Positions 1 to 7,887 of a stretch of 33,140 nt of DNA are shown here, one piece after another (the stretch's first letter is position 1; every line of letters starts with the position of its first letter). The notes beneath the pieces are model-generated. The model saw only the letters and a program-made list of their open reading frames with translations, was not told the DNA's origin and did not search any database. Origin of the DNA: Halanaerobiales bacterium (GTDB taxonomy: Bacteria; Bacillota; Halanaerobiia; Halanaerobiales; DTU029); assembly GCA_029981855.1 (NCBI GenBank), contig JARRCS010000022.1:1-33140 (forward strand). Direction: 5' to 3'. The translations under genes and the position numbers were made by a program.

Positions 1-122
1 GTTCTTCATCATATTTAAATTATACATCAAATTAATTAAAATTACCAGTACTATTCTGGGAACCTTGATATATCAGGATCTATTGTGACTTTGACGTGGT
101 CCTGTGCTTAACAATATTTTCC

Positions 123-151
123 TTGGTTCTTTTTCAAAGATATGGTATTAT
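123..151 (+). promoter_or_regulatory. Probable promoter of murB
   Basis: A -35 box TTGGTT (123-128) and a -10 box TATTAT (146-151) are separated by exactly 17 bases, and a TG sits one base before the -10 (extended -10). The expected start of transcription is near 158, giving a leader of about 90 bases before murB. The rest of 1-238 shows no gene I can support. Confidence 0.55.
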
Positions 152-247
152 AAAAAGGAAATTTAACCTTGCTGAAACCTTAAACCAATTTAGTCTTCGA
201 CCATTTAGTCAGATAAAAATAGAGCCCCTAAGAAGGGAGTGGCAAAG

Positions 248-1159
248 GTGCAGTATGATAGCAGTCTGGAAAACAAGCTGAATAAGATAGATAATCTGGA
301 GGTAAGATATAATGTGCCGCTAAAGAAATATACCTCCTTTAGGATCGGCGGGCCTGCTGATATTTTTCTTGCCCCCCGGACAATTCCCGCCTTCAGGAAA
401 GCCCTGTCTCTCTTAAATAACTATCAGCTGCCCCTCTTTATTCTCGGTAAAGGAAGTAATATTATTGTCGGCGATAAGGGATTCAGAGGTGTTGTCATCT
501 ATACCGGAAAGCTAAACCGGGTCGAGATTAAAGGAAAGGAAATAATAGCTGAAGCCGGAATAACCCTTTCCTCACTGGCAAATAAAGCTATGGAGGCCGG
601 TCTAACCGGGCTGGAATTTGCCAGCGGAATACCCGGCACCCTGGGTGGAGCCCTCTATATGAATGCAGGTGCCTACGGTGGGGAGATGAAGGATATAATA
701 ACCGAAGCGATATTACTGGACTACTCCGGGAAAGAAATGAAATTAAAGAAAAAGGAATTAGGGCTTTCATACAGGTACAGTATCCTGCAGGAAAAACCTC
801 TGATTGCCGTAAAGGTTAAGTTAAAACTTAAGCCGGGTAATAGAGAAGAGATAAAGGCCTATATGAAGGAAATAAACCAGAAACGCAAGGAAAAACAGCC
901 CTTGGAATGGCCCAGTGCGGGAAGCGCCTTTAAGAGACCGGAGGGCTATTATGCCGGGCCGTTAATTGAAGAAGCGGGGATGAAGGGAGTCAGGGTTGGT
1001 GATGCTCAGGTATCGGAAAAACATGCCGGATTCATTATTAACCTCGGTAATGCTACCGCCCGTGATGTTAGGCAGCTGATGAGGATGGTCCAGGAGAGGG
1101 TCTACGAAAAAAGCAGAGTCAGACTGGAACCTGAGCCTAAATTTGTCGGTGAGTTTTAA
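248..1159 (+). CDS. murB: UDP-N-acetylenolpyruvoylglucosamine reductase MurB
   Basis: FAD-dependent cytoplasmic enzyme that reduces UDP-GlcNAc-enolpyruvate with NADPH to UDP-MurNAc, the second committed step of peptidoglycan synthesis. The FAD-binding part shows YTSFRIGGPADIF near residues 28-40, GKGSNIIV near 67-74 and SGIPGTLGGALYMNAGAYGG near 126-145. The C-terminal substrate domain has the SAGSAF segment with the proton-donor Ser near 226 and the terminal EPEPKF. The short form (about 303 residues) fits type IIb MurB. The longest reading frame starts at GTG 239, but the Shine-Dalgarno AAGAAGGGAG (230-239) runs into that codon; the in-frame GTG at 248 has a spacer of 8 bases and is preferred. 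It stands alone on the plus strand and ends at a shared terminator facing the GIY-YIG gene. Confidence 0.95.
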   Translation: MQYDSSLENKLNKIDNLEVRYNVPLKKYTSFRIGGPADIFLAPRTIPAFRKALSLLNNYQLPLFILGKGSNIIVGDKGFRGVVIYTGKLNRVEIKGKEIIAEAGITLSSLANKAMEAGLTGLEFASGIPGTLGGALYMNAGAYGGEMKDIITEAILLDYSGKEMKLKKKELGLSYRYSILQEKPLIAVKVKLKLKPGNREEIKAYMKEINQKRKEKQPLEWPSAGSAFKRPEGYYAGPLIEEAGMKGVRVGDAQVSEKHAGFIINLGNATARDVRQLMRMVQERVYEKSRVRLEPEPKFVGEF

Positions 1160-1217
1160 TTAGTGATGAATTTATTGAGTGAACCTAGAATATCTCGATT
1201 TTTTTCCAAAAAAGCTA

Positions 1218-1241
1218 AATCCCGGTCTTGCCGGGATTTTT
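1218..1241. terminator. Bidirectional rho-independent terminator between murB and the GIY-YIG gene
   Basis: AATCCCGG (1218-1225), loop TCTTG, then CCGGGATT (1231-1238) followed by T's on the plus strand. On the minus strand the hairpin is followed by a TTAGCTTTTTT run. The two genes converge on it, and the stop codon of the minus gene (1240-1242) touches it. Confidence 0.85.
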
Positions 1242-1500
1242 AATTATTCTGATTGAAGCTAGATTTATTTATCAGGTTTTCCTTCTCACTCCTGGTCAAA
1301 TGCTTGATCTCATCCTCCCGCTTCATCGCCTGGCTTTTAGTTTTAAACTCCTCCTGATAAACAGGTTTAACGGGTAATCTACCCCTGGTGTATTTGGCAC
1401 CCTCACCTCTATTATGTTCTTCTACCCTCCGTTCAATATCTGTGGTATAACCCGTATAATATGTTCCATCAGCACATTCAACTATATAGACATAATACAT
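1240..1500 (-). CDS. GIY-YIG nuclease-domain protein, YhbQ/YazA (UPF0213) type
   Basis: Small single-domain protein (86 residues) of the GIY-YIG superfamily, the fold found in UvrC and homing endonucleases. It shows YYVYIVECADGTYYTGYT near the N-terminus (the GIY and YIG elements read as VYI and YTG), then the conserved Arg in ERRVEEHN, and the ARYT-like AKYTRGRLP typical of the YhbQ/YazA family. These stand-alone proteins are thought to act on DNA, but the physiological substrate is unsettled. A longer frame begins at 1533; the ATG at 1500 is preferred because GAGGGAAAG lies about 8 bases upstream and the family domain starts there. It follows the 46-codon ORF by one base, so the two are probably co-transcribed. 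Confidence 0.85.
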   Translation of the reverse strand: MYYVYIVECADGTYYTGYTTDIERRVEEHNRGEGAKYTRGRLPVKPVYQEEFKTKSQAMKREDEIKHLTRSEKENLINKSSFNQNN

Positions 1501-1501
1501 C

Positions 1502-1642
1502 TTAAACTCTTTCCCTCTGCTTTGCCAAACCAATAAGGTATTGTTTTTCCTTTTTAATTGATCTCTTTAAAATAGCCGGGGTCTCACCAGTGTTACGGTT
1601 GGCTAACTCTATAACATTCACATTTAAACTATTTCTTAGCAT
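1502..1642 (-). CDS. Hypothetical 46-residue protein upstream of the GIY-YIG gene
   Basis: Short ORF from ATG 1642 to a TAA that ends one base before the start of the GIY-YIG gene. It has a very strong ribosome binding site (GGAGGTAGGAGAT, about 7 bases from the ATG) and a good promoter 53 bases upstream. The product is basic and probably helical, beginning MLRNSLNVNVIELANRNT and ending GLAKQRERV, with a KRSIKKEKQ stretch in the middle. I recognise no family. The tight spacing suggests either translational coupling to the nuclease gene or a leader ORF. It could instead be an unconserved upstream ORF that only delivers ribosomes. Confidence 0.5.
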   Translation of the reverse strand: MLRNSLNVNVIELANRNTGETPAILKRSIKKEKQYLIGLAKQRERV

Positions 1643-1694
1643 ATCTCCTACCTCCAGTAAATATATAAATGTTTTTTCTACTTTATTCTACTTT

Positions 1695-1723
1695 ATTATA
1701 CACTTTAGAAATATTTACTGCAA
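1695..1723 (-). promoter_or_regulatory. Promoter of the small ORF / GIY-YIG pair
   Basis: Reading the minus strand, a -35 box TTGCAG (1718-1723) and a perfect -10 TATAAT (1695-1700) are 17 bases apart. The stretch 1643-1955 between the two divergent units holds only this promoter, the nrdJ promoter and AT-rich DNA with a doubled AAGGTTAAA motif near 1759-1777. Confidence 0.65.
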
Positions 1724-1883
1724 ATTATTACTAGGCCAATGTTAAAGCTAAATGAAGATAAGGTTAAAATAAGGTTAAATAAAGAAGAATTTAGTAAAAA
1801 TGGACCATATATATTAAACCAGAGCCAACCACAACATATAGTATGTTTACTATCTAATCATACAAGATATAGTTATATTTTGC

Positions 1884-1912
1884 TTTACTATTTCTACATA
1901 AAATGCTATAAT
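1884..1912 (+). promoter_or_regulatory. Promoter of nrdJ
   Basis: A -35-like TTTACT (1884-1889), 17-base spacer and perfect -10 TATAAT (1907-1912) with an upstream TG (TGCTATAAT, extended -10). Transcription should start near 1919, leaving a leader of about 37 bases, too short for a cobalamin riboswitch. Confidence 0.65.
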
Positions 1913-1955
1913 ATATTTATTCGCTGGAGGTATAATTACATATGAGGTGATGCTT

Positions 1956-4202
1956 ATGTCAGAAGGAGGATTTACACCAAATGCCATTAAGGTCTTAGAA
2001 GCTCGCTATTTAAAGAAAAATACCGAGGGTGAGCTAATTGAAACACCTGATGAAATGTTTAGGCGAGTGGCCAGAAATATTGCCCTGGCCAATGAAAAAT
2101 ATGGCGAAGATCCTCAAAAAGACGAGGAATCTTTTTATGAAATCATGAAAAACCTTGATTTTCTACCCAATTCACCAACATTAATGAATGCCGATAATGA
2201 CTTACAGCAGTTAAGTGCCTGTTTTGTCCTGCCGGTAGAAGACAGTATGAATGGAATATTTGACGCGGTTAAAAATACTGCCTTAATCCAGAAGAGCGGC
2301 GGGGGTACCGGTTTTAGCTTTTCCCGTTTAAGACCGAAGAATGATATCGTAAGAACCACCGGCGGAATTGCCAGTGGCCCCATCTCCTTTATGGAGATCT
2401 TTGACGCCGCCACAAATACCGTTAAACAGGGAGGCAAACGCCGCGGGGCCAACATGGGGATCCTGAGGGTGGATCACCCGGACATTTTGGATTTTATTAC
2501 AGCTAAAGAGAAGGAAAATAAGTTAAATAATTTTAATATATCAGTTGCCGTTACCGATGAATTTATGAAAGCAGTGAAAAATGATGAGTACTACAACCTG
2601 ATCAACCCCCGCAACGGGGAAATTTCCGGGCGGTTAAAGGCCAGGGAGGTCTTCGATAAGATAGTCTTTATGGCCCATAAAAATGGTGAACCGGGAATCA
2701 TCTTTATTGATGAGATTAATAGACATAACCCCACTCCTCATCTGGGAGAGATTGAGAGTACTAATCCCTGTGGAGAACAGCCTCTTTTGCCCTATGAGGC
2801 CTGTAATCTGGGTTCGATCAATCTATCCCATATGGTTAAAGAAAATAAAGATCATGCTGAGATCGATTATGACAAACTGGAATACACCGTTAGAGTTGCA
2901 ACCCGTTTCCTCGACAATGTTATCGATATGAATGAATACCCCCTGGAAAAGATTAAGGAAATGGTCTACGGTAACCGTAAGATCGGTCTCGGGGTTATGG
3001 GCTGGAGTGATCTCTTAATCATCTTGAGAATACCTTATAATAGCCGGGAGGCAGTCGACCTGGCCGGTGAGGTTATGGCCTTTATCCAAAAAATCTCTCA
3101 TGATGAATCGAGAAAGATTGCTGAAAGAAGGGGCTCCTTCCCCAATATTAAAGGTAGTATCCATAAAGAACCTATGCGCAATGCGACAACAACTACCATC
3201 GCGCCTACAGGCAGTATCAGTATTATTGCCGGTTGCAGCAGCGGTATCGAACCCCTCTTTGCCATCAATTATGAACGACATGTGCTGGATGATACACTAA
3301 TTGAGGTCCATCCTATCTTCGAAAAGATTGCCAGAGAAAGGGGCTTTTACAGTGAGGAACTGATGGCCAGGGTGGCCGAAAACAACTCCATCCAGGAGAT
3401 GGAGGAAATACCAGAAGACGTACGAAAAATCTTCGTTACCGCCCACGATATCGAGCCGGAATGGCATATTAAAATGCAGGCTGCCTTCCAGAAATCGGTA
3501 GATAATGCCGTCAGCAAAACGGTAAACTTCCGCCATGACGCCACGGTAGAGGATGTAAAAAAGGTCTACACCATGGCCTATGATTTGAAGTGCAAGGGAG
3601 TTACCATCTACCGGGATGGCAGCCGTTCAAAGCAGGTCCTGGCAACCAAAAATCAAAAGAACGGGGTTTCAGAAACAAGCAGAGGAAAACGGCCCCGGCC
3701 CAAAGTTACCTTCGGAACCACCGAAAAGACCAATATCGGCTGCGGAAAACTATATATTACGATCAACTCCGATAACCACGGTATCTGTGAGGTCTTTACC
3801 ACCACCGGCAAGGGCGGGGGTTGTCACGCCCAGTCAGAGGCCATCAGCCGGCTGGCCTCACTGGCTCTAAGAAGCGGTGTTCCCATCGAAGAAGTAACAG
3901 GCCAGCTGAAAGGGATCAGGTGTGAGGCCGCCATGATTAGAAAGGATGTCTCTAACCTCTCCTGCCCGGATGCCATTGGACGGGCCATTGAAAGCTTTGT
4001 TAATAACACCGATAATGGAAAGATAATCCTATCCGGGTTAAAGCTGGAATTTAATCACAAAGAGAAAGAGGACAGGCCGAAAGGGAACCCGAATGGTTCT
4101 ACCTATAATAATCACGCCGTCTGTCCGGAATGCGGACATGAGCTAGAACACGAAGGCGGCTGCTCCGTCTGCAGAAACTGCGGTTGGTCCAAATGCGGTT
4201 AA
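1956..4202 (+). CDS. nrdJ: Adenosylcobalamin-dependent (class II) ribonucleotide reductase
   Basis: Reduces ribonucleotides to deoxyribonucleotides using a thiyl radical made from adenosylcobalamin, with or without oxygen. About 748 residues. Visible core elements: LPNSPTLMNA near 70-79; the SACF redox Cys near 89; GGGTGFSFSRLRP near 115-127; the catalytic NPCGE (Asn 270, thiyl Cys 272, Glu 274); the second redox Cys in EACNLGS near 283; and the phosphate-binding TTTTIAPTGS near 415. The last 30 residues form a Cys-rich tail with two CxxC pairs and a terminal CGWSKCG, as in Thermotoga-type NrdJ. ATG 1956 is chosen because GAGGTGA (1944-1950) is correctly spaced; GTG 1947 lies inside that site. 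A single-gene unit with its own promoter and terminator. Confidence 0.96.
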   Translation: MSEGGFTPNAIKVLEARYLKKNTEGELIETPDEMFRRVARNIALANEKYGEDPQKDEESFYEIMKNLDFLPNSPTLMNADNDLQQLSACFVLPVEDSMNGIFDAVKNTALIQKSGGGTGFSFSRLRPKNDIVRTTGGIASGPISFMEIFDAATNTVKQGGKRRGANMGILRVDHPDILDFITAKEKENKLNNFNISVAVTDEFMKAVKNDEYYNLINPRNGEISGRLKAREVFDKIVFMAHKNGEPGIIFIDEINRHNPTPHLGEIESTNPCGEQPLLPYEACNLGSINLSHMVKENKDHAEIDYDKLEYTVRVATRFLDNVIDMNEYPLEKIKEMVYGNRKIGLGVMGWSDLLIILRIPYNSREAVDLAGEVMAFIQKISHDESRKIAERRGSFPNIKGSIHKEPMRNATTTTIAPTGSISIIAGCSSGIEPLFAINYERHVLDDTLIEVHPIFEKIARERGFYSEELMARVAENNSIQEMEEIPEDVRKIFVTAHDIEPEWHIKMQAAFQKSVDNAVSKTVNFRHDATVEDVKKVYTMAYDLKCKGVTIYRDGSRSKQVLATKNQKNGVSETSRGKRPRPKVTFGTTEKTNIGCGKLYITINSDNHGICEVFTTTGKGGGCHAQSEAISRLASLALRSGVPIEEVTGQLKGIRCEAAMIRKDVSNLSCPDAIGRAIESFVNNTDNGKIILSGLKLEFNHKEKEDRPKGNPNGSTYNNHAVCPECGHELEHEGGCSVCRNCGWSKCG

Positions 4203-4283
4203 TAATTTATCCGGTAGAATAAACTGCATACAGTTTTTAACTAAATCTATGAACTAAAGGATGAAAAAAGATCTTTAAATGAT

Positions 4284-4324
4284 AAAAGAGCTATGAAACA
4301 CTCTCAGATTTCATAGCTCTTTTT
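4284..4324. terminator. Bidirectional terminator between nrdJ and ptsI
   Basis: AAAAGAGCTATGAAA (4284-4298) pairs with TTTCATAGCTCTTTT (4309-4323) across a 10-base loop. T-rich runs follow on both strands. The hairpin includes the last codons of ptsI, so terminator and coding sequence overlap. Confidence 0.85.
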
Positions 4325-6103
4325 CTTTCTGACTTCAGTTAAATATTCCTTAACCTCTTCTGCAGTTGACAGCTTAAGAACATCCTCAACAATCCCCTTA
4401 CATTCCTCTCTCTTAAGCTGCCTGACTACATCTTTAATCTCCAGGATAGCACCAACACTCATACTCAGTTCATTAACCCCCAGGCCGATAAAAAATGGGG
4501 TTAAGAGGGAGTCACCACCGGCCTCCCCACAGATACCTACCCAGATACCGGCTCTATAGGCTGCCTCAACTACTTCCTTTATCACCCTCAATACTGCAGG
4601 GTGATAGGGGGTATTCAGATTCGCAATCTTATCATTGGTTCTATCTACTGCAACAATGTACTGGATTAAGTCATTTGTTCCGATACTAAAGAAATCAACC
4701 TCTCTGGCAAAGATATCTGCCAGGATAGCGGCTGCGGGAACCTCAACCATCATTCCTACCTCAATATCAGGGTCATAGGGAATCCCCGCTCTATCCAGTT
4801 CCCCTTTAACCTCCTTGAGTATTCTTTTCGCCTCTCTTAACTCTTCTAAAGAAGAAATCAAAGGAAACATAATCTTGAGATTACCGTAATATCTGGCCCT
4901 TAAAAGAGCTTTAAGCTGAGTTTTAAAGATATCCCTTCTCTCAAGGGAAATCCGGATTGCCCGCCAGCCAAGAAAAGGATTCAGCTCATCAGGTAATTCA
5001 AGACCGGGTAGACCCTTGTCACCACCGGTATCGAGGGTGCGAATGATTACCGGTTTGCCGGCCATTTCTTCAACTACCTCTCTATATACCTTAAACTGTT
5101 TCTCTTCATCAGGCAGCTCCTCGGTATTCATATATAGGAATTCGGATCGAAAAAGGCCTATACCCTCACTATTTACCTCCAGAACCCCCCTCAATTCCTC
5201 ATCTGTGCCGATATTTGCTGATAATCCGATAGTAAAACCATCTATAGTTGTAGCAGACTTATCTTTTAACCTGAATAATTTCTGCTGTCTCCGGTAGTAT
5301 TTATTGATCTTCTCTCTATATTTATCTAAGAGCTCCCGGTCGGGCTCAACAACTATCTCGCCGGACAGGGCATCAAGTATGACCCTCTCCCCATGTCCAA
5401 CCTTATCGAGAATTCCCTCAACATTAACTATTACCGGCAGCATTAACCCCCTGGCCATAATAACAGTATGTGAGGTCTTACCCCCTTTACTTAAAATCAA
5501 ACCCTTTAACCTATCTTTATCAATCAGGGCAATCTCGGAAGGAGTCAGATCCTCGGCCAGGATAATCGAATCCTCCGGCAGATTCTGTAGGGAGGTTATC
5601 TCCCCGGTCAGGGCCCGTAAGAGGTGATTTCCTACATCCTGGATATCCTTTATTCTTTCCTTAAAGTACTCATTATCCATCCTGGAAAATTTATCCGTTA
5701 TCCTCTGGATGGCCTTTTTTACCGCTGCCCCGGCATTAATCTTTTCCTTTTTAATCAGGTCTTTCATCTCTCCGTAAACTACAGGGTCATTAAGCATACT
5801 GATATGGGCATCAAAGATCTTGGTCTCCTCTGAACCCAGTTCACTGGCTGCCTTTTCTTTAATCTCCTTTAAGAATCTGTTAGCCCTCTGCCTGGCCTCC
5901 TCTAATTTTTCAAGCTCGGTTAGGACTTCCTCCTCAGAAATAGGATAATCTTCGATAATTAGTTCCTCTTTAAGATACTTATATACCTTCCCGATAACAA
6001 TTCCTTTTGATACAGGGACACCCTGATAGACTTCATTCATCTCCTTAGCGGAACGGGTATTTAAACCGGTCTTGTTTGCTAATTTCACCTTATCCCGGAT
6101 CAA
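4304..6103 (-). CDS. ptsI: PTS enzyme I (phosphoenolpyruvate-protein phosphotransferase), with HPr-like N-terminal leader
   Basis: Cytoplasmic first enzyme of the sugar phosphotransferase system; takes phosphate from PEP and passes it to HPr. Counting from the internal Met at 6040, the phospho-histidine domain starts MNEVYQGVPVSKGIVIG, the active His is residue 191 in GGKTSHTVIMARG, and the PEP-binding barrel contains DFFSIGTNDLIQY and ICGEAGGD with its catalytic Cys. From that Met it is 578 residues, the usual size. The frame stays open upstream through about 20 codons that look like an HPr N-terminus (see 6041-6103). The Met at 6040 has AAGGAG directly abutting it, a poor distance, whereas TTG 6103 has AAGGAG 8 bases upstream; that start is tentatively chosen. 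The gene follows fruK by 12 bases, as in a sugar-kinase/PTS operon. Confidence 0.92.
   Translation of the reverse strand: MIRDKVKLANKTGLNTRSAKEMNEVYQGVPVSKGIVIGKVYKYLKEELIIEDYPISEEEVLTELEKLEEARQRANRFLKEIKEKAASELGSEETKIFDAHISMLNDPVVYGEMKDLIKKEKINAGAAVKKAIQRITDKFSRMDNEYFKERIKDIQDVGNHLLRALTGEITSLQNLPEDSIILAEDLTPSEIALIDKDRLKGLILSKGGKTSHTVIMARGLMLPVIVNVEGILDKVGHGERVILDALSGEIVVEPDRELLDKYREKINKYYRRQQKLFRLKDKSATTIDGFTIGLSANIGTDEELRGVLEVNSEGIGLFRSEFLYMNTEELPDEEKQFKVYREVVEEMAGKPVIIRTLDTGGDKGLPGLELPDELNPFLGWRAIRISLERRDIFKTQLKALLRARYYGNLKIMFPLISSLEELREAKRILKEVKGELDRAGIPYDPDIEVGMMVEVPAAAILADIFAREVDFFSIGTNDLIQYIVAVDRTNDKIANLNTPYHPAVLRVIKEVVEAAYRAGIWVGICGEAGGDSLLTPFFIGLGVNELSMSVGAILEIKDVVRQLKREECKGIVEDVLKLSTAEEVKEYLTEVRKKKSYEI
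6041..6103 (-). pseudogene. Remnant of a ptsH (HPr) N-terminus fused in frame to ptsI
   Basis: The 21 codons before the natural enzyme I start read LIRDKVKLANKTGLNTRSAK plus E. HPr proteins begin with a short beta strand followed by N-x-x-G-L-H-(A/T)-R-P-A, where the His is the phosphorylation site. Here the same spacing reads NKTGLNTRSA, so the His is Asn and the Pro is Ser. The Shine-Dalgarno AAGGAG fits the start of this segment. The simplest reading is that a fruK-ptsH-ptsI operon lost most of ptsH by an in-frame deletion. The segment cannot act as HPr, so an intact ptsH should exist elsewhere. Resemblance is over about 15 residues only. Confidence 0.55.
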
Positions 6104-6115
6104 CTGGACCACTCC

Positions 6116-7045
6116 TTATTTTAAATATTCTAATGTAAGTTGTGATTCTATCTCTTTAATTCCGGCAAGCTCTATTTTATCTCTTCTCCCTGTTTTAACA
6201 TAGGTAGTAGCCAGAGCAGTAGCAAACCTGGCCATCTCTTCTAATGAGCTCTTTCTTAATAATTTTATAGCCAGGCCGGCAACCATAGAGTCTCCTGCCC
6301 CAACCGTTGTTTGAGATACCTCAACTTCAGGCACCTTCACCCAGATAAGCTCATCTCTATCGGCAAAAACGGCCCCCTGACTACCCATGGAAATAACTAT
6401 AATCCTGACACCCTTACCAATAAAGTAATCTACTGCATTATAGATACCGGCAGTACTATCAATCCTTTTATCTATTAAAAGCTCAACCTCATGTAGATTG
6501 GGCTTAATTAAATAAGGTTTCTCCCTCAAACCTAACTTTAAAGATTTACCGGCGGTATCTAAAATGACACTAACATTATTCTGATTAGCCAGTTTCATTA
6601 GCTGATTATAGGCATCCTCAGGTACTCCCTGGGGGAGACTACCCGAGAGTACTAATAGGCTGGCCTCTTTAAGCTGTACCTTCAGGGAATTCTTTAATAC
6701 CTGAAAATCCTGAGGCAGTACCTGGCCCGGTTCATTTACTTCCGTTTCCCTGTCATCGTTCTCCAGAATCTTCATATTTACCCGGGTTGGATACTCGGTC
6801 CAGGTAAAATTCCGGGCCAGCCCCTCCTTTTCCAAAAACCTATCAATCTGTTGGCCGGTATCACCACCGAGAAAACCCATAGCTACCACCGGTTCACCTA
6901 GCTGGTGAACTACCCTGGCAACGTTAATTCCCTTACCCCCGGCAATAATATCAACCTCCCTAACCCTGTTTAACTCTCCGGGCTTGAGTTTATCAACCTT
7001 TAAGGTTTTATCTATTGCCGGGTTCAAGGTGACTGTAATTATCAT
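6116..7045 (-). CDS. fruK: 1-phosphofructokinase / tagatose-6-phosphate kinase family (PfkB)
   Basis: Ribokinase-superfamily sugar-phosphate kinase, 309 residues, most like FruK/LacC, which phosphorylate fructose 1-phosphate or tagatose 6-phosphate. The N-terminus MIITVTLNPAIDKT and the GGKGIN loop (residues 36-41) are the PfkB first signature of this subgroup; TTVGAGDSMVAGL carries the anion hole and catalytic Asp (residue 252). ATG 7045 has GGGAGG 7 bases upstream. The stop codon overlaps the Shine-Dalgarno of ptsI, indicating one transcript. No fruA (EII) or fruR is present in the window, so fructose as substrate is inferred from family and the ptsI neighbour. A CATTGC/GCAATG hairpin without a U tract (7092-7109) separates it from the DUF1232 gene. 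Confidence 0.88.
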   Translation of the reverse strand: MIITVTLNPAIDKTLKVDKLKPGELNRVREVDIIAGGKGINVARVVHQLGEPVVAMGFLGGDTGQQIDRFLEKEGLARNFTWTEYPTRVNMKILENDDRETEVNEPGQVLPQDFQVLKNSLKVQLKEASLLVLSGSLPQGVPEDAYNQLMKLANQNNVSVILDTAGKSLKLGLREKPYLIKPNLHEVELLIDKRIDSTAGIYNAVDYFIGKGVRIIVISMGSQGAVFADRDELIWVKVPEVEVSQTTVGAGDSMVAGLAIKLLRKSSLEEMARFATALATTYVKTGRRDKIELAGIKEIESQLTLEYLK

Positions 7046-7127
7046 TCTATCCCTCCCTGGTCTCTACCCCTCATTATTCATCTTTCCCCAACATTGCACT
7101 CCAGCAATGGATAAAATGCTTGCCTGT

Positions 7128-7445
7128 TTACTCGACTTCATAATCCTCTTCATCAATATCGATAGCATCTTTATACTTCTTCTTACTCTGACCGGGTGAA
7201 TCATTATAGCCATTATCAAAATAATTACTCAATAAACTCTTTAAGATCGGCCACATTAGTACAAATACAGCCACATCATCGAGCTGTCCGGCCAGAGGGA
7301 AGAAATCCCCTATCAGGTCAAAAGGCAAGAGTAGATAAAGAATTGGTACGAAGAATAAGAGTTTCTTGCTGAATTCAACATCATGTGCCATTAAATAACG
7401 AATTATCTTCAACAGGCTAAAGAGGCTTTTTTTGCTCATTTCCAT
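7128..7445 (-). CDS. DUF1232 (YkvA-like) small membrane protein
   Basis: About 105 residues with the DUF1232 signature PFDLIGDFFPLAGQLDD (family form PxDLIPDxxPxxGxLDD), flanked by a hydrophobic LLFFVPILYLLLPF segment and a second one after it, then a charged, acidic tail ending DIDEEDYEVE. The function of the family is unknown; members are small membrane-associated proteins. A longer frame starts at 7538, but AAGGAG lies 5 bases before the ATG at 7445 (MEMSKKSL), and the upstream part runs into repeat copy 1 at 7495-7560. It sits 82 bases upstream of fruK in the same direction. Confidence 0.8.
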   Translation of the reverse strand: MEMSKKSLFSLLKIIRYLMAHDVEFSKKLLFFVPILYLLLPFDLIGDFFPLAGQLDDVAVFVLMWPILKSLLSNYFDNGYNDSPGQSKKKYKDAIDIDEEDYEVE

Positions 7446-7494
7446 GTTACTCCTTTCCAGAGTATTAATTAATACCTCTCTTCCCTTCGCCAGT

Positions 7495-7560
7495 AACTTT
7501 GAATAGGTGTTGGAGAGATGTTTAGAATTTTTTTGCAATCGGAAGCAACTATTTATAGTT
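7495..7560. repeat. Dispersed palindromic repeat, short copy 1
   Basis: Left end AACTTTGAATAGGTGTT (7495-7511) and right end AAGCAACTATTTATAGTT (7543-7560) are imperfect inverted copies of each other. Just inside the left end is GGAGAGATGTTT, and before the right end AATCGGAA; both are shared with the copy at 32934-33140. Only about 30 bases separate the ends, so this looks like an internally deleted version. Confidence 0.6.
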
Positions 7561-7887
7561 TTCCAAAAGGAAAATCCTGTAATATATCTTTAATGATGCC
7601 TCTATGACAAACTTCTATTATTATTTCTATTTCTATTATTATATAGATATCATACCACAATCCAGGCCATTAGTCGAGTTTTTCAGAATTATCGTGCTTT
7701 CCGGATATTAATTACGGATATAAGAACAAACTGGTTTCGCTTGTTGATGTCGTAAATTATCCCCAGAATTCATCTGTATATAATTTACCTGACATAAAAA
7801 AGATGAAAAAATAACTTATCTTAAGGAATACTAGTTATTAGCAAGAAGTTTTTTCCCATTATACAAAATAATTTAAGGAGTAAGAAG
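7561..7887. other. Gene-free AT-rich spacer before splB
   Basis: No supported gene. It holds a small TTTTCC/GGAAAA hairpin at 7560-7575, a low-complexity ATTATT/ATTTCT stretch near 7610-7645 and a possible -10 TATAAT near 7780 without a convincing -35. The last bases hold the splB ribosome binding site AAGGAG. Confidence 0.4.

Noticed and set aside
96-281. 61-codon ORF upstream of and overlapping murB
   Set aside because: No ribosome binding site, overlaps the murB promoter and start in another frame, and the product resembles nothing.
1739-1945. 68-codon plus-strand ORF before nrdJ
   Set aside because: No ribosome binding site; it runs through the well-formed nrdJ promoter, and the translation reflects AT-rich DNA.
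1913-1955. Cobalamin riboswitch ahead of the B12-dependent reductase
   Set aside because: The leader from the promoter to nrdJ is only about 40 bases, and no B12-box-like sequence is seen upstream.
3015-3281. Reverse-strand ORFs inside nrdJ and other long genes
   Set aside because: They are antisense shadows of well-conserved proteins and lack start signals.
7128-7538. Long 136-residue version of the DUF1232 protein
   Set aside because: A clear AAGGAG supports the internal ATG at 7445, and the added N-terminus is partly repeat sequence.
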